Positions 32,217 to 41,271 of a stretch of DNA of 64,000 nucleotides are shown here, in pieces. How positions within the stretch are numbered: the stretch's first letter is position 1; every line of letters begins with the position of its first letter. Below the pieces are notes generated by a model. The model did not search any database. It was not told the origin of the DNA and saw nothing but the letters and a program-made list of their open reading frames with translations. Made by a program: the position numbers and the translations under genes. The stretch comes from Lachnospiraceae bacterium (GTDB lineage: Bacteria > Bacillota > Clostridia > Lachnospirales > Lachnospiraceae). The stretch covers positions 1 to 64,000 of the forward strand of contig CAJTDL010000019.1 in assembly GCA_910575035.1 (NCBI GenBank). The letters run 5' to 3'.

Positions 32217-33830
32217 ATGTCCTGCAAAAGATTCCAAATTGTTTTTTATATTTCTGCCCTGCTTTTATTATGTGGATGCACTGGCCATCTTGTGCAGGAA
32301 GACTCTAAGGAATATGTCCATATTTCCCTGTTCTGTGATGTGGATTTTTGGGTTCCCCCTAAATGGGAGACGGGGGAGGGCTCGATTACAGGCAAGATTA
32401 CGCAAAAGACAAATGTGGTTGTAGATACAAATGTGCCGCCGCAGGATGCGGACAACCAGCTTCGCCTGATGCTTGCAAATGATGAGCTGCCAGATGTGAT
32501 CTCTGTGACGGATGAAATAACCATTAATCAGCTGGTTACCTCTGGTAAAGTCTGGAAGATGGAGGAATTTTTGGAAAAGTATCTCCCAGAGTCCCATTTG
32601 CTTCAGGATTTTCCGGAAGATGTTAAGGAAGGGATGATAAAAAGAGATGGGGACTGGTATGCTTATCCTTCCCATTTGAGCTGTGGCGATGTGACGAAAA
32701 TATGGCCGCCCAGTTCCCAATGTTATCAGGATATGGTGGATTATGGGTATAACAATGGGATTATTTGGAATAAAAGGCTTTTGGAGGAGCTTGGGCTTAA
32801 TGTAGACAGCCTGAAAACCGAGGATCAGGTGCTCCGGGCATTTCAGATAGCCCTGGACAAAAATAAGGCTGGCGGCCAGGAGGAAATCATTCCTTTGCTG
32901 GTGGATGGGCAGAGTTATCAGGGATCCACTTTGATTTTCCTGCGGGATACTTTTGGGGCAGAGCCGGTGGATGAAACGGGGGCGTATACGGATTTTTATC
33001 TCCAGCCAGAAATGAAAGATGCCCTTCAGTTTCTGAACAGGGTATTGCAAAGAGGCTATTTGCGGCCAGAGTGCCTGACCATGTCAAATGCAGGCATTAG
33101 AGATGCCATGGCAGAGGGAAGGGTGCTGTGCTTTATTGGGAATACGGCAAATTTTGATATGGAGCCAAGGGACTGGGAGACAGCAGGGCCGATTCTCTCA
33201 TCAACAGGGAAACATCCTGTCTATGGTAAAGAGCAGACGACGTCTTTGGGCTGGATTAACACTTTTTTTTCGAAATCCTGTGAGCATCCGAAGGAATTGG
33301 CGCAATGGCTGGACTATATGACAGGCAATGAGGGTATGCTGCTTTGGTGTTATGGGGAAGAAGGGGTGTATTATGAGTGGGAGGATGGGCTTGTAAGGCT
33401 GAAGGATAGCTGGAAGGAGGCGGAACGTAATTCTGGGAAGACAGGGGTAGGAGCCTGGTGGATGTTTGCAAATTCAGCTTGGGAGCGCCATGTGCGGGCT
33501 CCTTATGAAAAGGGGAGCCGGGATGAGGCAGATACGCAGATTCGGACTGCCTATGGGAAGGCAAAGGAAACCAGAATATATGATAATTCCTTATTGAATT
33601 TTTCCTTGGATGAGGAGATGAAGGGCTTAGAATCCCAGATTGCAGAGTATAAAAAATCCCAGGTGGCAAAAATTATTTTGGCAGCAGATGATGCACAGTT
33701 TGAAAAGGAATACCAAAATATGCTGGAAGAATTAGGAGAGATGGGGATTCAGGAACTGGACAGGAAAAAGGATGAGGCATATCAGAAAAATTGCCAGGAG
33801 TACCAGAGCAGGATCCCAAAGGTGAATTAA
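32217..33830 (+). CDS. Extracellular solute-binding lipoprotein of a sugar ABC importer
   Basis: The 537-residue protein has a lipoprotein signal with lipobox LLCGC (Cys21) and the fold pattern of family 1/LipO-type binding proteins: LRLMLANDELPDVISV, YNNGIIWNKRLLEELGL, GWINTFFSKSCEHPKELAQWLDYM. Such proteins catch oligosaccharides for carbohydrate importers. The start at 32217 follows AAGGAG. No permease genes follow; the next genes are a YesM-like kinase and YesN-like regulator. It may therefore work as a sensing partner of the kinase, or feed a permease encoded elsewhere. Confidence 0.85.
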   Translation: MSCKRFQIVFYISALLLLCGCTGHLVQEDSKEYVHISLFCDVDFWVPPKWETGEGSITGKITQKTNVVVDTNVPPQDADNQLRLMLANDELPDVISVTDEITINQLVTSGKVWKMEEFLEKYLPESHLLQDFPEDVKEGMIKRDGDWYAYPSHLSCGDVTKIWPPSSQCYQDMVDYGYNNGIIWNKRLLEELGLNVDSLKTEDQVLRAFQIALDKNKAGGQEEIIPLLVDGQSYQGSTLIFLRDTFGAEPVDETGAYTDFYLQPEMKDALQFLNRVLQRGYLRPECLTMSNAGIRDAMAEGRVLCFIGNTANFDMEPRDWETAGPILSSTGKHPVYGKEQTTSLGWINTFFSKSCEHPKELAQWLDYMTGNEGMLLWCYGEEGVYYEWEDGLVRLKDSWKEAERNSGKTGVGAWWMFANSAWERHVRAPYEKGSRDEADTQIRTAYGKAKETRIYDNSLLNFSLDEEMKGLESQIAEYKKSQVAKIILAADDAQFEKEYQNMLEELGEMGIQELDRKKDEAYQKNCQEYQSRIPKVN

Positions 33831-33871
33831 GGCGGAGCGAAGGCGGGGGTTAAGAAAAGGATGGTGTCAGT

Positions 33872-35698
33872 GTGGCAGCGGGAAAATTAAAGAAAACAAG
33901 TATTTTTCGCCAGCTTTCTTTTATGGGGGCAGCCCTGATGCTGGTGCTGTTCCTTGCTTTTGTGATTTCCAACCGGCAGATGCGGATGATCTGGAAAGAA
34001 AATACCCTGAATGCCAATCGCCAGCTTCTGGCGCAGGTTGAGGATAAGATGGAGGAGTATCACCAGCTTATGACTCAGATTGCCTCTATGACCTCTTATT
34101 CCCCTACGATTTATACTTATTTTTTTCAGGATTCCGTGGAGCGTGTCATTTCCATAGAAGATGTAAATACAGTGTTTTCCAATACGATCCTTCTGGAGCA
34201 AAATATAGCAGGGATTTATATGTTTGGTAAGGATATGGATCTGATTGCTAGTATGGGGAAGGGGACGCAGGAGGTGGAGCAGACGGGGATGGTTAAAGCC
34301 ATGAAAAGTAAAATGGAATACAGCAGCCTGTTTTACTTTTCGGATTCTAATTCTCTGTATTATGCTATTTATTTTCCGGTATTTAATCTGAACAGCAGGC
34401 TTTATGGGCAGCAGATAGGAATGTGCGTCCTGATTATGAAGCCAGATAAGTTTCAGGGGATTTTAGAGGGGGCGCAGGCTACAGAAAATACGCAGATTTA
34501 TTTGCTGGATAAAAATAATCGGGTATTGGCTTCCCGGGGAGAGGAGGGGGAAGAGTATTTGGCTCCAGAGCAGATGGAGGAGTCTTTTGAGTATTCCGTA
34601 ACCAAAGACAGCCTGCCCATGGGCGGCTGGCAGATTGTCAGCAGGATTCCAATAACAGAGTTTTATGGCAGGAACGATTGGATGACAGGCTTCCATACAG
34701 GGGCTTACCTGCTGGCGCTATTCCTGATATTATGCATGGTTGCCTTTTGCTATTTGCGCCTGGCAGCGCCAATGTGGGAAATGGACCGCTTTGTAAAGCA
34801 TGTATCCTCGGAGCCTAGGGACAGGATTCAGGTACGCAGGCAGGATGAGATTGGCAGGGTAGAAACCAGCCTGAACCAGATGTTAGACAGCATTGAGGAG
34901 AAAAACAGGGAAATCCAGGATGCCAGGGAGCGGGCATATCAGATGGAATCGGCAGAAAAACAGCTGCAGATTTTGGCATACCGCAACCAGATCAATCCCC
35001 ATTTCCTGTATAATACCTTAGACTGTATCCGCGCTATGGCGCTGTACCATGATGAAGACGAAATAGCGGAAATTACCTTGGCATTGGCAAAGGTATTCCG
35101 TTTTGCTGTAAAGGGCGGGAATATTGTCAGGGTAGAAGAAGAACTGAATTACATCCGGGAATATGCCAACATCATTGAGCACCGATTCCGGGGCAGGATT
35201 CGTGTGGCCACAGAGGCAGAGGATGCAGCCAGGCAGAAGACAATGATTAAATTTCTGCTGCAGCCTTTGATTGAGAATGCCGTTTTTCATGGCTTAGAGC
35301 AAAAGCTGGAAGGCGGTGAGGTCAAAGCTTCCATCCGTCTGGAAGGAGAAGGCCATATCCGGTTTGTTATCCAGGATGACGGATGCGGCATGAAACAAGA
35401 GAAACTGGAAGAACTGCGCGGCCAGATCCGCAGTCAGGGCGTAAAGGCTCAGGGCGCAGGAACAGGCAGCCTTAAGGCTCCATCCAGGCAGCAGGGGATA
35501 GGGGAAGGGAAAGACGCAGTAAAGGGCCCTGGAAGAGAAAGCGATAACAGGCAGAGGGGGATTGGAGTGGCTAATATTTGCCAGCGGCTAAAGCTTTTTT
35601 ATGGTGAAGAAGCCGTTTTTCAGATAGAGAGTGAAGAAGGAAAAGGGACAAAGATTACCATTATTATCCCAGAAGGGATAGAGGAGGAAGTGATATAA
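33872..35698 (+). CDS. YesM-like sensor histidine kinase
   Basis: The 608-residue kinase has membrane helices near residues 17-35 and 273-295 around an extracellular Cache-like sensor, a HAMP-like linker, and the HisK family core NPHFLYNTLD with His377. LLQPLIENAVFHGL forms the N box and DDGCGM the G1 box. Between the ATP-binding boxes there is a 60-residue Gly/Lys/Arg-rich insert (about 515-565) before GIGVANICQRL. The start is a GTG at 33872; the nearby ATG at 33861 runs into a stop. It is predicted to sense glycan supply, perhaps with the lipoprotein upstream, and to signal to the AraC-type regulator 2 bases downstream. Confidence 0.9.
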   Translation: MAAGKLKKTSIFRQLSFMGAALMLVLFLAFVISNRQMRMIWKENTLNANRQLLAQVEDKMEEYHQLMTQIASMTSYSPTIYTYFFQDSVERVISIEDVNTVFSNTILLEQNIAGIYMFGKDMDLIASMGKGTQEVEQTGMVKAMKSKMEYSSLFYFSDSNSLYYAIYFPVFNLNSRLYGQQIGMCVLIMKPDKFQGILEGAQATENTQIYLLDKNNRVLASRGEEGEEYLAPEQMEESFEYSVTKDSLPMGGWQIVSRIPITEFYGRNDWMTGFHTGAYLLALFLILCMVAFCYLRLAAPMWEMDRFVKHVSSEPRDRIQVRRQDEIGRVETSLNQMLDSIEEKNREIQDARERAYQMESAEKQLQILAYRNQINPHFLYNTLDCIRAMALYHDEDEIAEITLALAKVFRFAVKGGNIVRVEEELNYIREYANIIEHRFRGRIRVATEAEDAARQKTMIKFLLQPLIENAVFHGLEQKLEGGEVKASIRLEGEGHIRFVIQDDGCGMKQEKLEELRGQIRSQGVKAQGAGTGSLKAPSRQQGIGEGKDAVKGPGRESDNRQRGIGVANICQRLKLFYGEEAVFQIESEEGKGTKITIIIPEGIEEEVI

Positions 35699-35700
35699 AA

Positions 35701-36459
35701 ATGTATAAGGTCATTTTAGCAGATGATGAAACATGGGAACTGATCGGCCTTAAGAAGCTGATTGAGAAATCCGGCCTTCCCCTGCAGGTTGTAGGGGAAG
35801 CTGAGAATGGCGTTGTGGCCTTAGAGGAGGTGGAAAAGAAAAAGCCCCAGATACTGATCACAGATATCCGGATGCCGGGGTTCAGCGGCCTGGAAATATT
35901 AGAGAAAGTGCAGGAAAGAGGGTTAGATGTGGATGTGATAGTGCTCAGTGGCTATGCAGAATTTTCCTTTGCCCAGTCTGCCCTGCGGTACGGTGCAAAA
36001 GATTATCTCCTAAAACCTGTCGAGCCGGAAATGCTGCGGGATGTTTTGGAAAAAATCATACAAAGAAGGGAAGGCAAATCCCAGCCAGAGGAGAGACCAT
36101 ATCTGAAGCCAGAAGGCGAGGAAGGTTCCGAAGGAACGGAAAATGCCACAATCATGGAACAAATTATTGGAGAAATCCAAGAGTGTTATATGGAAGACAT
36201 TACCCTGCAGATCCTGGCCAAGAAGTACCATATCAGCGAAAGCCGCCTGAGCGTACGGCTGAAAGAAATACAAGGGATGTCCTTTTCAAAATACCTGACT
36301 TCTAAGCGAATCCAAAAAGCCAAAGAGCTGCTGGCGGATGAAAGGCTGTCTGTGGAACAAATTGCAAGCCTGGTAGGATATAATGATTACTATTATTTTA
36401 CCAAGGTATTTAAAAGAACCACGGGAATTTCACCCAGTAAATACCGTAAAATCTTATAA
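35701..36459 (+). CDS. YesN-like AraC-family response regulator
   Basis: The 252-residue regulator has a receiver domain with Asp55 in ITDIRMPGFSG and LLKPVEPEML, then an AraC-type double helix-turn-helix (about 155-252) with LAKKYHISESRLSVRLKE and IASLVGYNDYYYFTKVFK. It follows the kinase almost directly (stop at 35696-35698, ATG at 35701) and ends at a shared terminator. It likely activates glycan-uptake genes, possibly the upstream lipoprotein gene. Confidence 0.92.
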   Translation: MYKVILADDETWELIGLKKLIEKSGLPLQVVGEAENGVVALEEVEKKKPQILITDIRMPGFSGLEILEKVQERGLDVDVIVLSGYAEFSFAQSALRYGAKDYLLKPVEPEMLRDVLEKIIQRREGKSQPEERPYLKPEGEEGSEGTENATIMEQIIGEIQECYMEDITLQILAKKYHISESRLSVRLKEIQGMSFSKYLTSKRIQKAKELLADERLSVEQIASLVGYNDYYYFTKVFKRTTGISPSKYRKIL

Positions 36460-36483
36460 AAAGGGGGATTAGCCCCCCTTTTT
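36458..36483. terminator. Bidirectional terminator between convergent operons
   Basis: AAAAAGGGGG and CCCCCCTTTTT form a tight stem with T runs on both strands; it directly separates the stop codons of two regulators. Confidence 0.85.
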
Positions 36484-37172
36484 CATACCTTAAAACGGTA
36501 TCCAACTCCCCAAATCGTTTCAATATACTGCGGTTTTGTGGTGTTATATTCAATTTTTTCCCGGATTTTCTTAATATGCACGGTCACCGTAGCAATATCA
36601 CCCACAGACTCCAGATCCCAAATCTGGCTGAACAGCTCCTCCTTTGAAAAGACACGGTTCGGATTCTGGGCCAAAAAAGTCAGCAGGTCAAACTCTTTTG
36701 TCGTAAACTGCTTCTCCTCTTCATTTACCCAAACCCTCCGTGCCGTTTTATCAATCTTCAGCCCCCGGATTTCAATCACATCATTTTCCTGCATATTGCT
36801 GTTAATCAGCCGCTCATACCGTGAAAGGTGCGCCTTTACCCGAGCCACCAATTCACTGGGGGAAAAAGGCTTTGTAATATAATCGTCCGCTCCCAGCCCC
36901 AATCCTCGGATTTTGTCAATATCATCCTTTTTTGCAGATACCATCAAAATAGGCGTGTTCTTATTCTCCCGGATCTGCTTGCAAATCTCAAATCCATCCA
37001 CTCCTGGCAGCATCAGGTCCAGGATATACATATCGAAATCCTCTTTCAGGGCGCGTGCCAGCCCCTGTTCCCCATCATTTTCAATTTCCACGGAAAAACC
37101 GCTCAGCTCCAGATAGTCTTTCTCTAAATCGGCAATTGCCACTTCATCTTCAATAATCAATACTTTGCTCAA
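36483..37172 (-). CDS. OmpR-family response regulator (VanR/PhoP-like)
   Basis: The 229-residue protein has a receiver domain (Asp52 in YILDLMLPGVDG, Lys in TKPFSP) and a winged-helix effector (about 130-227) with KEFDLLTFLAQNPNRVFS and WGVGYRF. It is the second gene of a minus-strand pair; its ATG overlaps the kinase stop by 4 bases (ATGA), so the two are made together. The target genes are not evident in the window. Confidence 0.92.
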   Translation of the reverse strand: MSKVLIIEDEVAIADLEKDYLELSGFSVEIENDGEQGLARALKEDFDMYILDLMLPGVDGFEICKQIRENKNTPILMVSAKKDDIDKIRGLGLGADDYITKPFSPSELVARVKAHLSRYERLINSNMQENDVIEIRGLKIDKTARRVWVNEEEKQFTTKEFDLLTFLAQNPNRVFSKEELFSQIWDLESVGDIATVTVHIKKIREKIEYNTTKPQYIETIWGVGYRFKV

Positions 37173-38656
37173 TTCATTACCTCCTGATATTTCCGGATTA
37201 CAAAATACATGATTGTCCCAGTTCCTTCCTTGCTGTTGGCCCAGATTTTCCCACCATGGTCTTCAATAATCTTTTTTACGATGGACAGGCCGATGCCGCT
37301 GCCTCCTGTAGAGGAATTGCGGGAAGCGTCCGTCCGATAAAAACGGTCAAAAATATAGGGCAAGTCCTTTGCTGCAATGCCCTTTCCATTATCTTCAATT
37401 TCCACTTGGATGAAATCCCCCACATCCCGAATGCGGATGCTGATAAATCCCTGCTTTTTATCCAGGTATTTGATGGAATTTCCTATGATATTGTGGATGA
37501 CCCGGCGAAGCTGCTCTGGGTCGGCAATGATTAGGACATCCTTGTCTGCATAATCAATATAGGTAAGTTGAATATTTTTGGACTCCAGATCCAGCCCAAC
37601 TTCATCGACACAATCGTCGAAATAATCTGCCACATTGATGCGGTTAAAATTATAGGGGATGCGGTTGGTATCTATATTAGAGTACAGGGTCAGCTCGTCG
37701 ATCAGCGCATCCATTTCATTTGCCTTATTGTAAATGGTGCGGATATATTTGTCATGCTTTTCCGGCGTGTCAGCCACTCCGTCCATGATCCCTTCCACGT
37801 ATCCCTTGATAGCTGTTATCGGGGTCTTCAAATCATGGGAGATATTGCGGATCAGCACTTTGTTTTCCTTCTCGCTGGAAACCTTTTCTTCCGCAGATTC
37901 CTTCAGCCGAAAGCGCATATCCTCAAAGGTTTGGCATAATTCCCCAATCTCATCCTGGTTGGAAGGCTCGATATGGAAGTCCAGGTTGCCCTCCTTGATA
38001 TTTTGGGCAGCCACTTTTAGCTTGCGGATGGGGTTGATAATCCCCTGGTAAATCCATATGGTCAGCATTCCTGCCGTAAAGATCAGGATTAATACAATGG
38101 AAATGGACAGATCCGCCAAAATGCCTTTCACTTCCGGCACAATTTGCTCCATGGCAGTAACGATAAAGATGCTTCCTTCTTCGCCGTCCTGGAATGTAAA
38201 GTCAATCTGCCGCACCAGGGACTGTTCATCCCCTTCCAAATAAAAGACAGATTCTGGGTCCGCAGGGGTTTCGCCTTCGTATGCAGGCAGCTTTTCCTCC
38301 AGGGAAGGGCTGTTTGCAAGGCCAACGTAAATCAGGCTGCTGCCTTTGCGGACAATCAGGTAGGAGTATTTTTTGGATAATTCCTGGTTGACCTGCTCCA
38401 AATAGGCAGGGTCGGCCAGTTGATCCGGGGTTTCTTTGGCCACTTGCTGCAGGGATTTATAAGTATCCTTGGTAAAATGGCTCAGTACCTTGAAGGAATT
38501 GACAAAATAGTCATACGCATTTCCATCCATATTGTAGATCTGGCGGATTGCCCGCATTTGATAACGGCCAAATCCCCACATGGTAGCCACAGCCAGGAGT
38601 ACGGGCACAAATATAATAATGCAGAATGATATAATCAGCCTGGTTCTTAATTTCAT
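37169..38656 (-). CDS. Sensor histidine kinase (VanS/PhoR-like) with HAMP domain
   Basis: The 495-residue kinase has membrane helices at about 7-28 and 183-203 with a 150-residue extracellular sensor, a HAMP domain (INPIRKLKVAAQNIKEGNLD, 208-225 onward), His274 in NISHDLKTPITAIKG, N box NIIGNSIKYLD and GSGIGLSIVKKI. Here the kinase precedes the regulator, the reverse of the common order. Its leader carries three tandem 68-base hairpin repeats downstream of an extended -10 promoter. Confidence 0.92.
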   Translation of the reverse strand: MKLRTRLIISFCIIIFVPVLLAVATMWGFGRYQMRAIRQIYNMDGNAYDYFVNSFKVLSHFTKDTYKSLQQVAKETPDQLADPAYLEQVNQELSKKYSYLIVRKGSSLIYVGLANSPSLEEKLPAYEGETPADPESVFYLEGDEQSLVRQIDFTFQDGEEGSIFIVTAMEQIVPEVKGILADLSISIVLILIFTAGMLTIWIYQGIINPIRKLKVAAQNIKEGNLDFHIEPSNQDEIGELCQTFEDMRFRLKESAEEKVSSEKENKVLIRNISHDLKTPITAIKGYVEGIMDGVADTPEKHDKYIRTIYNKANEMDALIDELTLYSNIDTNRIPYNFNRINVADYFDDCVDEVGLDLESKNIQLTYIDYADKDVLIIADPEQLRRVIHNIIGNSIKYLDKKQGFISIRIRDVGDFIQVEIEDNGKGIAAKDLPYIFDRFYRTDASRNSSTGGSGIGLSIVKKIIEDHGGKIWANSKEGTGTIMYFVIRKYQEVMN

Positions 38657-38753
38657 AATGATTCCTTTTCTTAAAATCCGATTGACAAAAGCCGTATTTT
38701 TAAGAGTCAGAGTACCCTTTGTCCCAGGATTGGGAGTTGGCGTTCTGAATCTG

Positions 38754-38960
38754 ATACCCTCAGGGGCACCCCGTAATGCATGCCCATAAAGGGCGGGAAA
38801 CAGCTGCGCTGTTTCATAAGGTATACCCTCCGGGCACCCCGTAATGCATGCCCATAAAGGGCGGGAAACAGCTGCGCTGTTTCATAAGGTATACCCTCCG
38901 GGCACCCCGTAATGCATGCCCATAAAGGGCGGGAAACAGCTGCGCTATTTCATAAGGTAT
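38754..38960 (-). repeat. Three tandem 68-base hairpin repeats in the kinase leader
   Basis: Units recognised by GCACCCCGTAATGCATGCCC start at 38766, 38834 and 38902, exactly 68 bases apart. Each contains GAAACAG/CTGTTTC with a 5-base loop (the last copy has CTATTTC). They lie between the kinase start and its probable promoter at 38973, so they would be transcribed as part of the leader. Confidence 0.85.
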
Positions 38961-38972
38961 AGGAATAACGCT

Positions 38973-38981
38973 ATTATACCA
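38973..38981 (-). promoter_or_regulatory. Extended -10 promoter for the kinase-regulator pair
   Basis: Minus-strand TGGTATAAT; no good -35 at the right distance. It would give a leader of about 310 bases containing the 68-base repeats. Confidence 0.4.
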
Positions 38982-39104
38982 ATGTTATAGACAAAATCCT
39001 ATGGAAATTTTCTTAAAAATTATAAAATTTGTATAAATTTGTTGGGCTGTGCAGGGAAGGTGAAGATTTTTTGGCAGGGGATGGTGGTAAAATAAGGGGG
39101 GGTA

Positions 39105-39113
39105 TGCTATACT
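39105..39113 (+). promoter_or_regulatory. Extended -10 promoter before the glycine-rich protein
   Basis: TGCTATACT, about 100 bases before the GTG start; the -35 region is weak. Confidence 0.35.
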
Positions 39114-39212
39114 GATAGCTAAATATGGGAGAAAGCTGGTGGGGCGTGGGGTGTAGCATAAACAGGAATAGGGCATATAATAGTAGGAAAACAGGGAAAT
39201 GGGAGAAACGTT

Positions 39213-39977
39213 GTGGACTATAATCAGAGAATGTTCTACGGGATGCCGGACGGGAACATATCGAAGGTGCCTTTTTACATGGCATACCCCATGAAAACGG
39301 TATATATGGAGGAGCTGGAGTATGAAAAGGATATGAGGAAGCTGAAGGATATGTATCCCAAGGAGGTTCGCACCATTCAGGACATGGTAGAGGATGAATG
39401 CGATAAAATGGAATATGAAGGAAGCCTGATGTTTGATGAATATCCGGATAAGCTCATGCTGAACCAGATTGTAAGAAGAATTTATAATAATATGGCGATA
39501 CAGAAAATGGATGTACAGGAGTTTGAGACAGAAGAATACCAGGCGGGGGCATACGAAGCAGAACAGTATGAGGATGGGCAGTATGAAGCGAAGCAGTATA
39601 AAGAGGATATGCAGGCAGAGGAGCTTCCGCTGGAAGGGAAATTAGTGTCCCAAATGCGTCCGGGAGGCCCTGGGAGGCCTCCCGGGGGGCCAGGAGGCCC
39701 AGGAGGCCCAGGCTGGGGTCCGGGAGGCCCAGGAGGCCCGGGAGGTCCAGGCTGGGGTCCGGGAGGCCCAGGAGGCCCGGGAGGTCCAGGCTGGGGTCCG
39801 GGAGGCCCAGGAGGCCCGGGAGGTCCAGGCTGGGGTCCGGGAGGCCCTGGGAGGCCGCCAGGAGGTCCGGGAATGCCGCAGCAAGGTAATGGATTGCAGG
39901 ATTTGATCCAGGTACTTCTGTTTAATGAAATGTATCAGCGCAGGTGCCGCCATAAACGGTGCCGCCGTTGGTGGTAA
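39213..39977 (+). CDS. Glycine/proline-rich repeat protein with a conserved acidic head
   Basis: The 254-residue protein starts at GTG 39213 after GGGAGA. Residues 1-110 form an acidic, Tyr- and Met-rich folded head (MYPKEVRTIQDMVEDECDKM, then YEGSLMFDEYPDK) that I believe recurs in other clostridial hypothetical proteins. Residues 110-145 are Glu/Tyr/Gln-rich. Residues 150-222 are collagen-like GGP/GWGPGGP repeats, and the end is strongly basic and Cys-containing (RRCRHKRCRRWW). There is no signal peptide. The look recalls spore-coat or inclusion proteins, but function is unknown. Confidence 0.72.
   Translation: MDYNQRMFYGMPDGNISKVPFYMAYPMKTVYMEELEYEKDMRKLKDMYPKEVRTIQDMVEDECDKMEYEGSLMFDEYPDKLMLNQIVRRIYNNMAIQKMDVQEFETEEYQAGAYEAEQYEDGQYEAKQYKEDMQAEELPLEGKLVSQMRPGGPGRPPGGPGGPGGPGWGPGGPGGPGGPGWGPGGPGGPGGPGWGPGGPGGPGGPGWGPGGPGRPPGGPGMPQQGNGLQDLIQVLLFNEMYQRRCRHKRCRRWW
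39711..39866 (+). repeat. 39-base coding repeat (GWGPGGPGGPGGP)
   Basis: GGCTGGGG recurs at 39711, 39750, 39789 and 39828, exactly 39 bases apart, with nearly identical units. Each encodes 13 residues in frame. Confidence 0.9.
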
Positions 39978-40113
39978 TTAAACACGGCCCTAAGGTGCAA
40001 GCGGCTGATTCCTGCCGCAAACGGGAGTATTGGCAGCAGGCTGATGAAAATTAAGATATGGCAATATTTCTGTGTGTTGCAATATAAAATACATGGCAGA
40101 GAAAGGATTCTAT

Positions 40114-41271
40114 ATGGAAGGTTTACAGGAGCTCTTGCATAAATATCTCAATGAGAATTTAAATAAAATAGTGATCAGTAATCCCAGAGACCGGAAGAAG
40201 GCTGTGAAGGTCAGCCTTCGCCCGGTACTTTTAAAGAATGCCCTGGCATTTCAGGCCAGTGAATATTTGGGCAATAAGGTATACCATAAGAATTATTCTA
40301 AGGAGGAGGCTGTAAATGCCGTTTCCGGATGGATGGAAAGTTATCGGCAGATGGAGGTGTTTTCCCTGATAGGACAAGCCACGGTTTTAGTCAGCAAAAA
40401 GGGAAAGGCCACGATAAAGGAAAAGGCTGGCAAAGCCTGTATGGGAGCAGCAGATTTGTCCCATAATAGGAAAAAAAAGTATATTTTAGACCCGGGGAAA
40501 AAAGTGGGGTTTTTGATGGATTTGGGAGTCCAGTCCCAGGATGGGAAAATTATCCATGCAAAATATGATAAATTTCGCCAGATCAACCGTTTTCTGGAAT
40601 TTATTGAGGATATCCTCCCGCAGCTTCCAAGGGACAGGGAAGTGACGATTCTGGATTTCGGCTGCGGAAAATCCTACCTGACCTTTGCTATGTACCATTA
40701 TTTGAAGGAATTAAAGGGATATCAGGTGCGCATTATTGGCTTGGATCTGAAAGAAGATGTAATTGAGGAGTGCAATCGGCTGGCAGAAAAATATGGCTGC
40801 CAAGGCCTGAAATTTTATATGGGGGATATTGCCCATTACCAGGGATTGCAGCAGGTGGACATGGTAGTGACCCTCCACGCCTGCGACACAGCCACGGACT
40901 ACGCCCTGGACAAGGCGATCCGATGGGGGGCAAGGGTGATTTTGTCTGTTCCCTGCTGCCAGCATGAGCTGAATGGGCAGATGGAAAATGAACTGCTTGC
41001 GCCCCTGTTCCAATATGGATTGGTCAAAGAGCGGATGGCGTCTCTTGTCACGGATGCACTCCGGGCGCAGATCCTGGAGAGCAGGGGCTATCAGGTGCAG
41101 CTTCTGGAATTTATTGATATGGAACATACGCCAAAGAACATATTGATTCGGGCAGTGAAAAAAGGCGGAGGCGCAGGTACAGAGGGATATCGCAGGGTAA
41201 TGGAGTTTTTGCATGTGTCCCCGATGCTGGCTGCGCTGCAGGATGGAAAGGAAGAAGAACAGAATGCGTAA
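40114..41271 (+). CDS. SAM-dependent methyltransferase (Methyltransf_32-like)
   Basis: The 385-residue protein has a helical N-terminal third and a Rossmann methyltransferase domain starting at VTILDFGCGKSYLTFAMYHY (SAM-binding motif I), then IGLDLKEDVIEEC, VTLHACDTATDYAL and SVPCCQHEL. The last two motifs are diagnostic for the PF13679 group (RRNAD1/GSTCD relatives). The substrate is probably RNA or protein but not known. I choose ATG 40114 after GAAAGGA; an in-frame ATG at 40093 is the alternative. The gene overlaps the next one by 8 bases. Confidence 0.85.
   Translation: MEGLQELLHKYLNENLNKIVISNPRDRKKAVKVSLRPVLLKNALAFQASEYLGNKVYHKNYSKEEAVNAVSGWMESYRQMEVFSLIGQATVLVSKKGKATIKEKAGKACMGAADLSHNRKKKYILDPGKKVGFLMDLGVQSQDGKIIHAKYDKFRQINRFLEFIEDILPQLPRDREVTILDFGCGKSYLTFAMYHYLKELKGYQVRIIGLDLKEDVIEECNRLAEKYGCQGLKFYMGDIAHYQGLQQVDMVVTLHACDTATDYALDKAIRWGARVILSVPCCQHELNGQMENELLAPLFQYGLVKERMASLVTDALRAQILESRGYQVQLLEFIDMEHTPKNILIRAVKKGGGAGTEGYRRVMEFLHVSPMLAALQDGKEEEQNA

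Noticed and set aside
36483-37172. Response regulator partner for the kinase at 13969
   Set aside because: It overlaps its own kinase gene by 4 bases and is surely paired with that one; no evidence links it to the distant kinase.
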